NCBI GenBank assembly: GCA_016212885.1
Contig: JACRDO010000148.1
Span: 1 to 42,011, forward strand
Length of the DNA: 42,011 nt
Direction: 5' to 3'
Source: Elusimicrobiota bacterium
GTDB lineage: Bacteria > Elusimicrobiota > Elusimicrobia > UBA1565
The position numbers were made by a program, and so were the translations under genes. Positions within the stretch are counted from its first letter, which is position 1; the number at the start of each line of letters is the position of its first letter. The notes below the pieces were generated by a model, which was given only the letters and a program-made list of their open reading frames with translations, did no database searches and was not told the origin of the DNA. Positions 15,500-23,193 of the stretch are shown here, one piece after another.

Positions 15500-15643
15500 C
15501 ATGGTCCGTTTATTCCAACCCCGGCAGCAGCGGGACCAGGACATCGAGATCCTTCGTTGAGACGGGTTCAGCGTGAGTGATGTCTCCCACGCGCTGCCAT
15601 CGGTCGGCGCTCCATCGTAGGAACCATGATACCAATCTTGTAC
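15500..15643 (-). pseudogene. Decayed fragment of an FGE/sulfatase-modifying-factor domain gene
   Basis: Translating 15643 down to 15584 on the minus strand gives VQDWYHGSYDGAPTDGSAWE, which is the conserved core found just before the RGGS motif in SUMF1/FGE-domain proteins. The frame has a TAG a few codons upstream (near 15652) and no start, and the following sequence is only weakly family-like (CCRGWNKR in place of the expected RVLRGGSW-type motif). Limits beyond the 60-base core are approximate. Two intact genes with FGE-like domains lie at 26011-29794, but this fragment is closer to the canonical family than to them. Confidence 0.7.
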
Positions 15644-15672
15644 TGCTTCTTTCAGCTATACTCCGGATTTCT

Positions 15673-15678
15673 TATAAT
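15673..15678 (+). promoter_or_regulatory. -10 box (TATAAT) for the PIN toxin gene
   Basis: A consensus TATAAT lies 47 bases before the ATG at 15726. No clear -35 box is seen at normal spacing. Confidence 0.45.
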
Positions 15679-15725
15679 AGAGCAGTCGGAGACCCGGATG
15701 TTGAACTAGGGCAAGGCGACAACTC

Positions 15726-16193
15726 ATGGTGAAGCAGCGCGTCTATGTGGACACCTCGGTCATCGGCGGGTGTTTTGATGAGGAGTTTGCCGAGTGGTCG
15801 ACCGCGTTGTTCAAAGAATTCAGGGCCGGCTCCAAAATCGCGGTGATCTCGGATTTGACCCGCCTTGAATTGGAGAGGGCGCCCGAGAGAGTTAGAAACA
15901 TATTGACAACGGTACCTGAAGACTTCATTGAAAACGTCTCATTGGGCGGCGAGGCCCAAGCCTTGGCCCGTCGCTACATTCAGGAGAAGGTCGTCGCCGC
16001 CAAGCACATCGTTGACGCTCGACATATCGCGATTGCCACGGTTGAACGCGCGGATGTTTTGGCAAGCTGGAATTTCAAGGAAATCGTGAATCTTGACCGC
16101 ATTCGGGCCTTTAATGCCGTCAACCTGAAAATGGGCTACCCTCTGCTCGAAATCCGCAGCCCGCGGGAAGTGCTTCATGAAAAAGAAATTTGA
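15726..16193 (+). CDS. PIN-domain ribonuclease, toxin of a toxin-antitoxin pair
   Basis: The 155-residue protein is a PIN domain. The acidic metal-binding positions are seen in VYVDTSVIGG (Asp9), LTRLELE (Glu48), VDARHIAIA (Asp97) and near Asp110, and the C-terminus (LASWNFKEIVNLDRIRAFN) is typical of one PIN subgroup. Such VapC-like toxins cut RNA, often tRNA or rRNA. The partner here is the short frame starting at 16177, overlapping the end of this gene by 17 bases. GC is lower than in the surrounding genes, which fits an acquired module. Confidence 0.85.
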   Translation: MVKQRVYVDTSVIGGCFDEEFAEWSTALFKEFRAGSKIAVISDLTRLELERAPERVRNILTTVPEDFIENVSLGGEAQALARRYIQEKVVAAKHIVDARHIAIATVERADVLASWNFKEIVNLDRIRAFNAVNLKMGYPLLEIRSPREVLHEKEI

Positions 16194-16335
16194 CTGCGTA
16201 AGGTTCCAGCGCGAAGCGCGCGGGAAGTTGGGCGCCAAATATCCCGAATCTCGCGCCGCCCGATTGTCGCTTGAGTTGGAACGGAAATACGGGCATCTGC
16301 GCAAGCGGAGCGCCTTGCATTTGGCTGGACGCTGA
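16177..16335 (+). CDS. Short antitoxin of the PIN-domain pair
   Basis: The 52-residue frame MKKKFDCVRFQREARGKLGA... ends at TGA 16333-16335. The opening K-K-x-F-D-C-V followed by a charged helix is the usual start of small antitoxins encoded right after this kind of PIN toxin. The start codon lies inside the toxin gene, so translation is coupled. The protein is very basic and has no visible DNA-binding fold. Toxin-first order is the reverse of classical vapBC. Confidence 0.7.
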   Translation: MKKKFDCVRFQREARGKLGAKYPESRAARLSLELERKYGHLRKRSALHLAGR

Positions 16336-16764
16336 CAACTTCCGGCCGGTCCCGCTGGCCAGAAGCCGGCTATCAGGCGAGAAGGCGTGGAATGCTCGTC
16401 GAGTATCCTGAGCACGCAGGTGAGGACGATCTCGACAGAACCTCATCGACCTCCGCCCGACTGCCGAGATCAAGGAAGTCCTACGCCCCTTGGGGGCTCC
16501 GCGCGGCCTGCGCTTTTCCCGAACCGCCTTGGCTTGCGCGAACTTGATACAACTCCCTCCCGAACTCGCCCCCTACTCCATGTCCGGCGCGGCCGCAGAG
16601 TCCGGGGGCGCATCCAGGGGCTTCTCTCCTAAAGCCGACGCCGGCGCGATCTGTCCGCCTCGGAAGAAAAACACGGTCCAGTGATTGCCCCGGCCCGGCG
16701 GGACCTCGAAGGCCCGCATCAGCTGCGTGTCGCTGAAGACCGAGACGTGAGACCAAACCGCATC
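16336..16764. other. Intergenic stretch with a possible minus-strand gene remnant
   Basis: No intact gene is supported. On the minus strand, roughly 16790 down to 16573, an open frame reads LRGAKCQDAVWSHVSVFSDT, then VPPGRGNHWTVFFFRGGQIA and ends PDSAAAPDME plus stop. It has protein-like composition but no credible start, because its 5' part would run into the promoter and start of the opposite gene at 16802. It may be the 3' remnant of a lost gene. Confidence 0.35.
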
Positions 16765-16793
16765 TTGACATTTCGCCCCCCGAAGGACATACT
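16765..16793 (+). promoter_or_regulatory. Sigma-70-type promoter, leaderless start
   Basis: Perfect TTGACA at 16765-16770, 17-base spacer, CATACT at 16788-16793, then eight bases to the ATG at 16802. The transcript should begin at or within a base or two of the start codon. Confidence 0.75.
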
Positions 16794-16801
16794 CTGGAAA
16801 G

Positions 16802-17641
16802 ATGGCCCTGCAGAAGCGCTCTTCCAGCATCGTCGGGCCCATGCTGCTGATGGTCGTCATTTTGGCCGACATCGGTCTGCTTGTCGTCGGCTGGCACATC
16901 CGCCAGCAGCGCAAGGCCGAGTACAGCCTCTCCGGCTTGAACCTCGCGGCCCCGCCCAGGCCCAGGACCTATGTCCCGCCTGTCTCCTCCCCGGCGCAAG
17001 CCCCGGCCGCGCCGGCAGCAGCCCCGGAGCCGAGCCCATCCGGCGCGCTCAGCTCGGTGGTCCTGGAAAAAGTCGACAAGAACACGGCCGCGGCCCGCCC
17101 GGAACCTTCGGCCAAGCAGGGGGAAAAGACTTGGCTGAAGAAGGCGGAGGACCTCTATTATCAGATGAAGAAGAGCCGGCGGTTCAAGAACTCCAAAGCG
17201 CTCCGGAACTGGAAGAAGGAGTTCCTCTCCCACCCGGACCTGGCGGCCATCGACGCGCGCTATCAGCGGGACCGCGATGCGGGGCGCTACATCAAGGAGA
17301 TGGTCCGCTCGCCAAGCTTCCGCGGCATGCTTGGCAAGTACCTCGTCTCCCCGGACATGCAGGCCTTCATCAAGGAGCTTGCGATGAAGCCGGCGGTGAT
17401 GGCCGCGGGCCCCGGGGTCCTGGAGGACAAAACGGTGATGGACACCGTCATGGCCTTGAAGATCCCGGGCCTGCCGCCGGTCAGCCGGCTCCTGGAGCTC
17501 GGAAGGCAGACTTCCTCGGCCGGGTCCAAGAACACCTCGGCCGCCATCGACCAGATGAAGAAAAACCCTGCCCTGCAGCACATGCTGCAGGAGCAGGGGA
17601 TCGCCGATACGATACAGAACGCCCAGGGCGGAAAGCGCTAA
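16802..17641 (+). CDS. Membrane-anchored helical protein, unknown function
   Basis: The 279-residue protein has one N-terminal membrane segment (residues about 12-31, GPMLLMVVILADIGLLVVGW), a proline/alanine-rich linker to about residue 100, then a basic helical domain (WLKKAEDLYYQMKKSRRFKN, RYIKEMVRSPSFRGMLGKYL, AFIKELAMKPAVMAAGPGVL). The same plan of anchor, low-complexity linker and repeated short helices with an S-x-SF-x-x-ML motif is found in the gene at 17923, so the two are probably distant paralogs. Both have the same kind of leaderless promoter. The soluble part lies outside the cytoplasm if the anchor inserts N-in. No known family recognised. Confidence 0.75.
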   Translation: MALQKRSSSIVGPMLLMVVILADIGLLVVGWHIRQQRKAEYSLSGLNLAAPPRPRTYVPPVSSPAQAPAAPAAAPEPSPSGALSSVVLEKVDKNTAAARPEPSAKQGEKTWLKKAEDLYYQMKKSRRFKNSKALRNWKKEFLSHPDLAAIDARYQRDRDAGRYIKEMVRSPSFRGMLGKYLVSPDMQAFIKELAMKPAVMAAGPGVLEDKTVMDTVMALKIPGLPPVSRLLELGRQTSSAGSKNTSAAIDQMKKNPALQHMLQEQGIADTIQNAQGGKR

Positions 17642-17665
17642 GAGGGCGTTGGCCGAGAGCCGGCG

Positions 17666-17788
17666 CTATTTCGCCGTCGATGTGTCCGTGGACGTCTTCT
17701 GCTGCTTGTCTCCCTCATCCCCGCCGCCGCACCCCATCATGATGAACGGGAGCGCCGCAAAGAAGACCGCGATCATCAGCTTCTTCAT
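17666..17788 (-). CDS. Tiny lipoprotein
   Basis: A 40-residue protein: MKKLMIAVFFAALPFIMMGC then GGGDEGDKQQ and a Thr/Ser-rich tail. It has a short basic N-terminus, a hydrophobic stretch and a lipobox-like MMGC with Cys20, so it should be lipidated and leave a 21-residue hydrophilic peptide on the membrane. A strong GGAGGAGG Shine-Dalgarno stands just before the ATG. It lies convergent to the 16802 gene and divergent from the 17923 gene. Resembles small entericidin-like lipoproteins in layout only. Confidence 0.7.
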   Translation of the reverse strand: MKKLMIAVFFAALPFIMMGCGGGDEGDKQQKTSTDTSTAK

Positions 17789-17885
17789 ACACCCTCCTCC
17801 GGAAACTTAAGGATACTGTAAAGCCCCGGCTCAGATCTGTCAAGGGACTCCGTCCAAGCCATTTTACCTTATATTAACTTTATCC

Positions 17886-17915
17886 TTGACAGCAAACGCC
17901 ATTCGGTGGCATACT
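17886..17915 (+). promoter_or_regulatory. Sigma-70-type promoter, leaderless start
   Basis: Perfect TTGACA at 17886-17891, 18-base spacer, CATACT at 17910-17915 and seven bases to the ATG at 17923. The hexamers are the same as those before the related gene at 16802. Confidence 0.75.
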
Positions 17916-17922
17916 CACTAAT

Positions 17923-19011
17923 ATGGGAGATAAAAAGTCCGTCATCCTGCTCGGCGCGGTGATGGCTCTGGTCACCTGCGGCGCCTTGGCTTTGCTTTTC
18001 GTCTTCATGAAGCCGGCCGGCGTCAAGGAATCCGAACTGCCCGGCTCGAGCACGACCCGCTTCCCGGACGCAGGCCCCAGGCCCACGAGCGGCCCCATGC
18101 AGTCCTCTTCCGACGCCAGGGCCCCGGACCCCGAGCAGCCCCAGGCCGGAGGTCCCTCCGGCCTCGGGTTCATCAACAAGGACCCCAACGTGCGCGGAAG
18201 CGCCGGCAAGTCACAGGCGGAGCTCTCCGCGGATGCCGCCAAAGCAGCTGCCAAGGGCGACGCGAGCGGCCTCCTCGCCAACCTCAAGGAGGAGAACGCG
18301 GCCGAGAAGAAGGCCTCCGAGCAGGAGGCGGCCAAGGCCGCGGATTTCACCCGCGACGTCATGCAGTCGGTCGTCGACACCGTGCACGATAACCAGCCTG
18401 GCTGGTATGGGGAATATCTCCGCAACAAGGCGCTCAAGAAGATCGCCGACGACTACGACGCGACGAAGGATTTCCCCGCTTTCGTCGCGGCCCTGGCCAA
18501 GTCCGCGTCCTTCAGCAAGATGCTGGCCGCCAAGGCCGCCGTTACCGGCATGGGCTCTCTCGTGAAGTCCCTCTTCTCGGACCCGGCCCTGGCCAAGAAG
18601 CTCTACCGCGTATTCGACGACAACATCAAGGACCCGAATCTGCTGACGCTGGTCAACAAATACGGGAAGAAGTGCCGTCTCCCGCAGGACATGCTCTCCA
18701 AGGCCGGCGGCGGCGGGAGCTCCGGGGGGGCGGAAGAGGCGCCGGCCCAGGAGGAGCCTCCGAAGAAGGTCCGCAAGCCCATGGTCAGGCCCAAGCTGAA
18801 GCTCGATACATCGGGAGGGAAAGGGGGGCCCCCGGGGCTCAACTCCGGAGGGTTCGGCGGCAAGACGGGCTTCGGGCCGCGGCATCGGCCTCAGCATCCC
18901 TCGCCCGATTCGATCAACCCGCAGGGCAACGGGCAGAACCTGCCGGTGAACCCCAACGACGTCAATTTAGACCAGATCAAGAAGCTCCAGCAGCAGGGCT
19001 ACGGACGCTGA
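17923..19011 (+). CDS. Membrane-anchored helical protein with Gly/Pro-rich tail, unknown function
   Basis: The 362-residue protein starts with one membrane segment (residues about 7-29, VILLGAVMALVTCGALALLF), a Pro/Ser-rich linker, an Ala/Lys/Glu-rich helix (SADAAKAAAKGDASGLLANL), a compact helical domain at about 145-260 (DFPAFVAALAKSASFSKMLA, KSLFSDPALAKKLYRVFDDN) and a disordered Gly/Pro/Asn-rich tail ending LDQIKKLQQQGYGR. The helical domain shares the S-x-SF-x-x-ML motif and general design with the gene at 16802. Composition suggests an envelope protein with long flexible arms. Function unknown. Confidence 0.75.
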   Translation: MGDKKSVILLGAVMALVTCGALALLFVFMKPAGVKESELPGSSTTRFPDAGPRPTSGPMQSSSDARAPDPEQPQAGGPSGLGFINKDPNVRGSAGKSQAELSADAAKAAAKGDASGLLANLKEENAAEKKASEQEAAKAADFTRDVMQSVVDTVHDNQPGWYGEYLRNKALKKIADDYDATKDFPAFVAALAKSASFSKMLAAKAAVTGMGSLVKSLFSDPALAKKLYRVFDDNIKDPNLLTLVNKYGKKCRLPQDMLSKAGGGGSSGGAEEAPAQEEPPKKVRKPMVRPKLKLDTSGGKGGPPGLNSGGFGGKTGFGPRHRPQHPSPDSINPQGNGQNLPVNPNDVNLDQIKKLQQQGYGR

Positions 19012-19034
19012 GGCGACATTCAAGGGGGATTCGC

Positions 19035-19184
19035 ATGCCACACGTCGTGACGAAGAAATGCCTGGGCGAGCTCTATGCCAATTGCGCGGAGATCTGCCCG
19101 ACGGAATCCTTTCACCCGGGAACCTGCCAAGGCGAACCTTTTATGGCCATCGATCCGGAAACGTGCATTAAGCTGGTCAAATAG
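19035..19184 (+). CDS. Half-length ferredoxin-like protein
   Basis: The 49-residue protein MPHVVTKKCLGELYANCAEI... has AAGGGGGA six bases upstream, a good ribosome-binding site. It matches the N-terminal half of 7Fe/8Fe ferredoxins: Cys9, Cys17 and Cys21-Pro in the spacing C-x7-C-x3-CP, then GEPFMAIDPETC. The normal continuation CIxCGxC with the rest of the second cluster is replaced by IKLVK and a stop. Cysteines are at 9, 17, 21, 31 and 44. It may be a truncated gene, or a small protein holding a single cluster or zinc. Frame comparison did not reveal an obvious continuation downstream. Confidence 0.65.
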   Translation: MPHVVTKKCLGELYANCAEICPTESFHPGTCQGEPFMAIDPETCIKLVK

Positions 19185-19200
19185 CCGTCCTGCCGGAGCG

Positions 19201-21156
19201 ATGCCCGACACCCCCCTGACCGTCGTCCATCTCTCGCCCCGCGACCTCGCCGGCGCGAAGATCTCCGGCCTCAAGCGCCTGCCCTTCGAGAAAGGGCTCC
19301 TCTCGGGCGAGGGGGCCCTGGAGTCCGCCGCCCTCTCCGCTTTCCCGTTCGACCGCCTGGTGGGCTCGTGGAACGCGCAGGCCCCCGCCGGCTGCGCGGT
19401 GGAGATGCAGGCGCAGGTCCGCTCCGGCGGCGCTTGGTCGAAATGGTTCCGCCTCTCCAGGTGGCGGGAGGGCGCCGCGGCCAGCTTCGGGCCCCAGGCC
19501 GACGACTGGGGCTGCGTGGATGCCGATACGCTGAAGCTGGCGAAGACGGCCGACGCCTTCCGTTACCGCATCCTGATGGAGGGCGGCAAGGGCGCCAAAG
19601 CTCCGCGACTGCGCCGGATCGCCGTCACGACCGACGACTCCTCCAGCCCCCGGCTCATGTCCCCTCCGTTCTCCCCCGGGCCGTGGGTCCGGGAGCTCCC
19701 CCTCTCGCCCCGTTCCCAGCACGAGGCCCCGGAGGAACTGCGGGGAAACATCTGCAGTCCCACGGCGCTCGCGATGGTCCTGGAGTTCTGGGGCAGGAAG
19801 GTCTCGACGGAGCAGGCGGCCGCCCTGGTGCGCGATCACGGCGCGGACATCTACGGGAACTGGACATTGAACGTGGCCGGGGCCTCCTCGCTCGGCCTCG
19901 CCGGCGAGGCCGCCTGGCTGAACTCGCTCGGGGCCCTGCAGGAGGAGATCGCCGCAGGCCGGCCGGCCGTCGTTTCAATGACCTTCGCCGAAGGAGAGCT
20001 CTCCGGGGCCCCGATCCCTCAGACCCGCGGGCACCTCCTCGCCGTGGCTGGGTTCACGCCGGACGGGGACATCATCGCCTACGATCCGGCCGCGCCTGAG
20101 CGCTCTTCGGTCCGCCGCGTCTACCGCCGCGCCGAGTTCGAGAAAGCCTGGCTCGAAAGGAAGCGCGGCCTCAGCTACCTGCTCGCAGAGCGCTTCCCCG
20201 AGGAGCTGCAGACGGCCGCTGAGACGGCGGACCTGCGCGCCTCCCCCAAAGAGCCGTCCAAGCCCGGCCTGATGGACCGGAGCCTCGGCACTCAGCTCCT
20301 CTACGGGGAGCGCGTCCGGGCGCTTGAGGCCCGCGGGAACTGGGTGCGCGTCGAGGCTCTCGAGCAGGAGCACTGCGGCGAGGACGGCCGCTGGGGAGGC
20401 TATCCGGGCTGGGTGCGCTCCGAGTCTCTTTTCAAAGGCCTGCGCCCTTACCGCGCGGACGCGGTGCTGCGCGCCAAGAGGACCGAGATCAAGGACTCCA
20501 ACGGCTTCGCCGGGCTCACCCTGCCTCTCGGCGCGCGGGTCGTTCTCCTCCCGCGCCGTCCCGCCGGCGCTCTGGCCCGCCGATGGGACGGCGCGCAGGT
20601 CAGGGTCGTCTCCAAGGCGCCCCAGGACAACATCCTCCTTCCGGACGGCCGGGTCGTCCCGGTCGAAGACAGCCACCTGCGCCCTTCGACGGCCGCAGCG
20701 GTCGACCGCCGCGAGATTCTCGAGGCCGCCGCGCTCTTCCTCGGGGACCTCTACCTCTGGGGCGGGCGATCGAGCCTCCAGAAGAAGCCGGGCTGGGGCG
20801 TCGACTGCTCCGGGCTTTCGAACCTCTCCTACCGCTCCGTCGGCATCGAGATTCCCCGGGACGCGCGCGACCAGTTCCTCAGGTCCAGGCGTCTTCGCCG
20901 CGAGGAGCTCAAGCCCGGGGATTTGGTCTTTCTGAGCGAGACGGAGAAAAGCGAAGGCGTGGACCATGTGATGCTTTATGCCGGAAGCGACGGGCTCATC
21001 GAGAGCCGCTTCTCGGCCGGCAAGACGCTCAGGACCACCTTTCCCGAGCGCTTCGGCGCGCCGCTCTCCGGCATCGAGTCGGGCGACGTGGTCCAAGATT
21101 TGAGCGGCGCCAAGCCGCTCAAGCGCAGGATCTTCTTCGGGGGCTTCCTCCCGTGA
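19201..21156 (+). CDS. Double cysteine-peptidase protein: C39-like plus NlpC/P60 with SH3 regions
   Basis: The 651-residue protein starts at the ATG at 19201. An N-terminal beta-rich region (about 1-150) precedes a peptidase-C39-like domain with Cys185 in NICSPTALAMVLEFWG, His278 in TRGHLLAVAGF and Asp295 in IAYDPAAPE. Two SH3-like stretches follow (LLYGERVRALEARGNWVRVE and a region near 420-500). The C-terminal NlpC/P60 domain has Cys536 in VDCSGLSNL and His589 in DHVMLYAG. NlpC/P60 enzymes cut peptidoglycan stem peptides. No signal peptide is seen at this start, odd for a wall enzyme. Its stop overlaps the next start as GTGA, pairing it with an amidase. Confidence 0.85.
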   Translation: MPDTPLTVVHLSPRDLAGAKISGLKRLPFEKGLLSGEGALESAALSAFPFDRLVGSWNAQAPAGCAVEMQAQVRSGGAWSKWFRLSRWREGAAASFGPQADDWGCVDADTLKLAKTADAFRYRILMEGGKGAKAPRLRRIAVTTDDSSSPRLMSPPFSPGPWVRELPLSPRSQHEAPEELRGNICSPTALAMVLEFWGRKVSTEQAAALVRDHGADIYGNWTLNVAGASSLGLAGEAAWLNSLGALQEEIAAGRPAVVSMTFAEGELSGAPIPQTRGHLLAVAGFTPDGDIIAYDPAAPERSSVRRVYRRAEFEKAWLERKRGLSYLLAERFPEELQTAAETADLRASPKEPSKPGLMDRSLGTQLLYGERVRALEARGNWVRVEALEQEHCGEDGRWGGYPGWVRSESLFKGLRPYRADAVLRAKRTEIKDSNGFAGLTLPLGARVVLLPRRPAGALARRWDGAQVRVVSKAPQDNILLPDGRVVPVEDSHLRPSTAAAVDRREILEAAALFLGDLYLWGGRSSLQKKPGWGVDCSGLSNLSYRSVGIEIPRDARDQFLRSRRLRREELKPGDLVFLSETEKSEGVDHVMLYAGSDGLIESRFSAGKTLRTTFPERFGAPLSGIESGDVVQDLSGAKPLKRRIFFGGFLP

Positions 21157-23189
21157 GAAGCGCCAGGACTGCGGGATTCGCGCTGGCCCTTGCGCTGGCC
21201 CTTCTGCCCGGGGCCCGCGCGGACGAAACAGAGCCGGATGAGGCGCCCGCCTATCCCGGGGCCGCCGCCCCCTCCGGGAAGCGGAAAACGGCTCTGCCCT
21301 CCGGGGACCGCGTTCCCAGAGACGCCGCGCCGTCCGCTCCGGCCGCGGCCAGGCCCAAGGCGCAGAAGCCGAAGACGCCGAAGCCTCCGGCCCGCGCGGC
21401 GAAGACGTCCCACGGAAAAGCGGCGAAGCCGGGCGGCAAGCAGGCCGCCGAGGTCGTCTCAAGCTCCCCTCCCATTACCGTCGCCTACCCGCCGGAAGGC
21501 TTCGCCTTCGCAGCGGGGCGGTCCATGTTCATCCTGGGCTCCGTCGCCTATCCCCGCCGCCCCTTCCGCATCAACGGGAGCACGGTGGCCGCGCACCCGA
21601 AGGGGGGCTTCCTCGCCTACCTCCCGGTGGAGCCCGGCACCTTCACCTTCCGCTGCGAGCTGGACCTGCCGCAGGGCACCACGGTCTGGGTCCGCACCAT
21701 CCGCGTCCGCGAGTCCGCGCCGACGCCCGCGGCCGATACGCTCCTGATCCTGCCCGAGTCCCTCGCCCCGGCCAACGACGTCGAGCTGCGGCCCGGCGAC
21801 TGGCTCAACGTCCGCATGCGCGGCACCCCGGGCCTGGTCGCGTCGTTTAACCTGCCGGGGATCGCGCGGGCCCTGCCCATGGCCGAGGCGAAGCCCGGAA
21901 CCTACGAAGGCGCCTACCAGATCCGCTACGGCGACCGTTTCGAGGAGGCCGATATCCTGATGAGCCTCAAAGGGCCGGGACGCTCGCAGGTCCAGGCGGC
22001 AGCGGCCGGTCGCCTGACCGTCGCGGCCCAGCCGCCCGGGGTGCTCATAGTGCGCTCGGAGGGCATCGTCAACGTGCGCAGCGGCCCGGGCCAGGGCTAC
22101 ATCCTCTTTCCGCCCCAAGGGACGCGCTTCCTCGTGACCGGCCGCGACGGCTCCGAAGTGCGCGTACGGCTCTCCGAGCGCCTTTCCGGCTGGATCGGGG
22201 ACCGCGCCCTCGACTGGCTCCCGGCGGGGACCCCCCCTCCCCGCGCCGTGCTCGGGGACATCAGCCTGGCCGCGACCCCCGACGCCGACGCCCTGACGCT
22301 GGATCTCTCCCAGAGGATCCCTTTCCAGGTCGAGGAGTCCCCCGACCTCTCCGGACTCAAGCTGACCCTCTACGGGACCACGGGCCACGTGAACTGGATC
22401 GTCTACGATCCGGCCGGCGATTTCGTCCGCCAAGTCGTCTGGAGCCAGCAGGAGAGCGACGTCGTCGAGGTCGCGGTCCGCCTCGCTCCAGGCCGCCTGC
22501 TCTGGGGCTATGACGCCTCCTGGCGCGGCGCTCATCTCCGCGTCGAGCTCCGCCGCCCGCCCAAGCTCGCCCCCAGGCCCGCCTCCGTCCTCAAGGGCCG
22601 CATCATCGTGCTCGACCCGGGCCACGGCCCCTCGGCCCCGGGCGCCGTGGGCCCGCGGGGCACCTGGGAGCAGGCGGTGAACTTCCTCCTCGCCAAGGAC
22701 GCGGCGGCCCTGCTCGCCAAGGAAGGCGCGCAGGTCGTCCTCACCCGCGGCCAGGACGAGGACGACGTCCCTCTGAGCGAACGCACCAAGCGCGCCTTCG
22801 CCCGCCGGGGAGAGATCTTCGTCAGCCTCCACAACAACGCCCTCCCCGACGGCGACAACCCCTTCGACCGGCCGCACGGCTTCTCGGTCTTCTACTATCA
22901 CCCCCATAGCCTCGCTCTCGCTGAGTCGGTCTATCGCGCATTCGGCAGGCACGCCCCCCTGCCGGGAGAGGGCCTGCGCTACGGCAACCTCTACGTGGCC
23001 CGCGCGACGCAGATGCCCTCCATCCTGACCGAATCGGCCTATCTCATGTTCCCCGAGCAGGAGGACATCCTTCTCGACGCGGCCAAGCGCCGCCGCTTCG
23101 CCCTGGCTATCTGCGAAGGCATTAAGGACTTCCTGGAGGGCGAACGCCGCCGCCAGGCCGCGCCCGCGGCCAAGGGGAAGAAGCCCTGA
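21153..23189 (+). CDS. Secreted N-acetylmuramoyl-L-alanine amidase (Amidase_3) with SH3 domain
   Basis: The 678-residue protein starts at a GTG at 21153 giving a signal peptide (MRSARTAGFALALALALLPG-ARA), then a long Ala/Pro/Lys-rich linker, beta domains (about 115-290), an SH3-like domain near 300-355 (IVNVRSGPGQGYILFP), an AMIN-like beta region near 370-470, and a C-terminal zinc amidase. The zinc and catalytic residues are all there: His491 in LDPGHGPSAPG, Glu506 in TWEQAVNF, His560 in FVSLHNNALPD and Glu627 in LTESAYLM. It should remove stem peptides from muramic acid in the periplasm. Overlap with the upstream NlpC/P60 gene means the two wall hydrolases are made together. Confidence 0.92.
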   Translation: MRSARTAGFALALALALLPGARADETEPDEAPAYPGAAAPSGKRKTALPSGDRVPRDAAPSAPAAARPKAQKPKTPKPPARAAKTSHGKAAKPGGKQAAEVVSSSPPITVAYPPEGFAFAAGRSMFILGSVAYPRRPFRINGSTVAAHPKGGFLAYLPVEPGTFTFRCELDLPQGTTVWVRTIRVRESAPTPAADTLLILPESLAPANDVELRPGDWLNVRMRGTPGLVASFNLPGIARALPMAEAKPGTYEGAYQIRYGDRFEEADILMSLKGPGRSQVQAAAAGRLTVAAQPPGVLIVRSEGIVNVRSGPGQGYILFPPQGTRFLVTGRDGSEVRVRLSERLSGWIGDRALDWLPAGTPPPRAVLGDISLAATPDADALTLDLSQRIPFQVEESPDLSGLKLTLYGTTGHVNWIVYDPAGDFVRQVVWSQQESDVVEVAVRLAPGRLLWGYDASWRGAHLRVELRRPPKLAPRPASVLKGRIIVLDPGHGPSAPGAVGPRGTWEQAVNFLLAKDAAALLAKEGAQVVLTRGQDEDDVPLSERTKRAFARRGEIFVSLHNNALPDGDNPFDRPHGFSVFYYHPHSLALAESVYRAFGRHAPLPGEGLRYGNLYVARATQMPSILTESAYLMFPEQEDILLDAAKRRRFALAICEGIKDFLEGERRRQAAPAAKGKKP

Positions 23190-23193
23190 ATCG

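Noticed and set aside
13988..15580. 530-codon open frame on the plus strand
   Set aside because: It is antisense to the LysM-barrel gene, has Arg/Gly/Pro-rich composition with no motifs, and results from high GC on the opposite strand.
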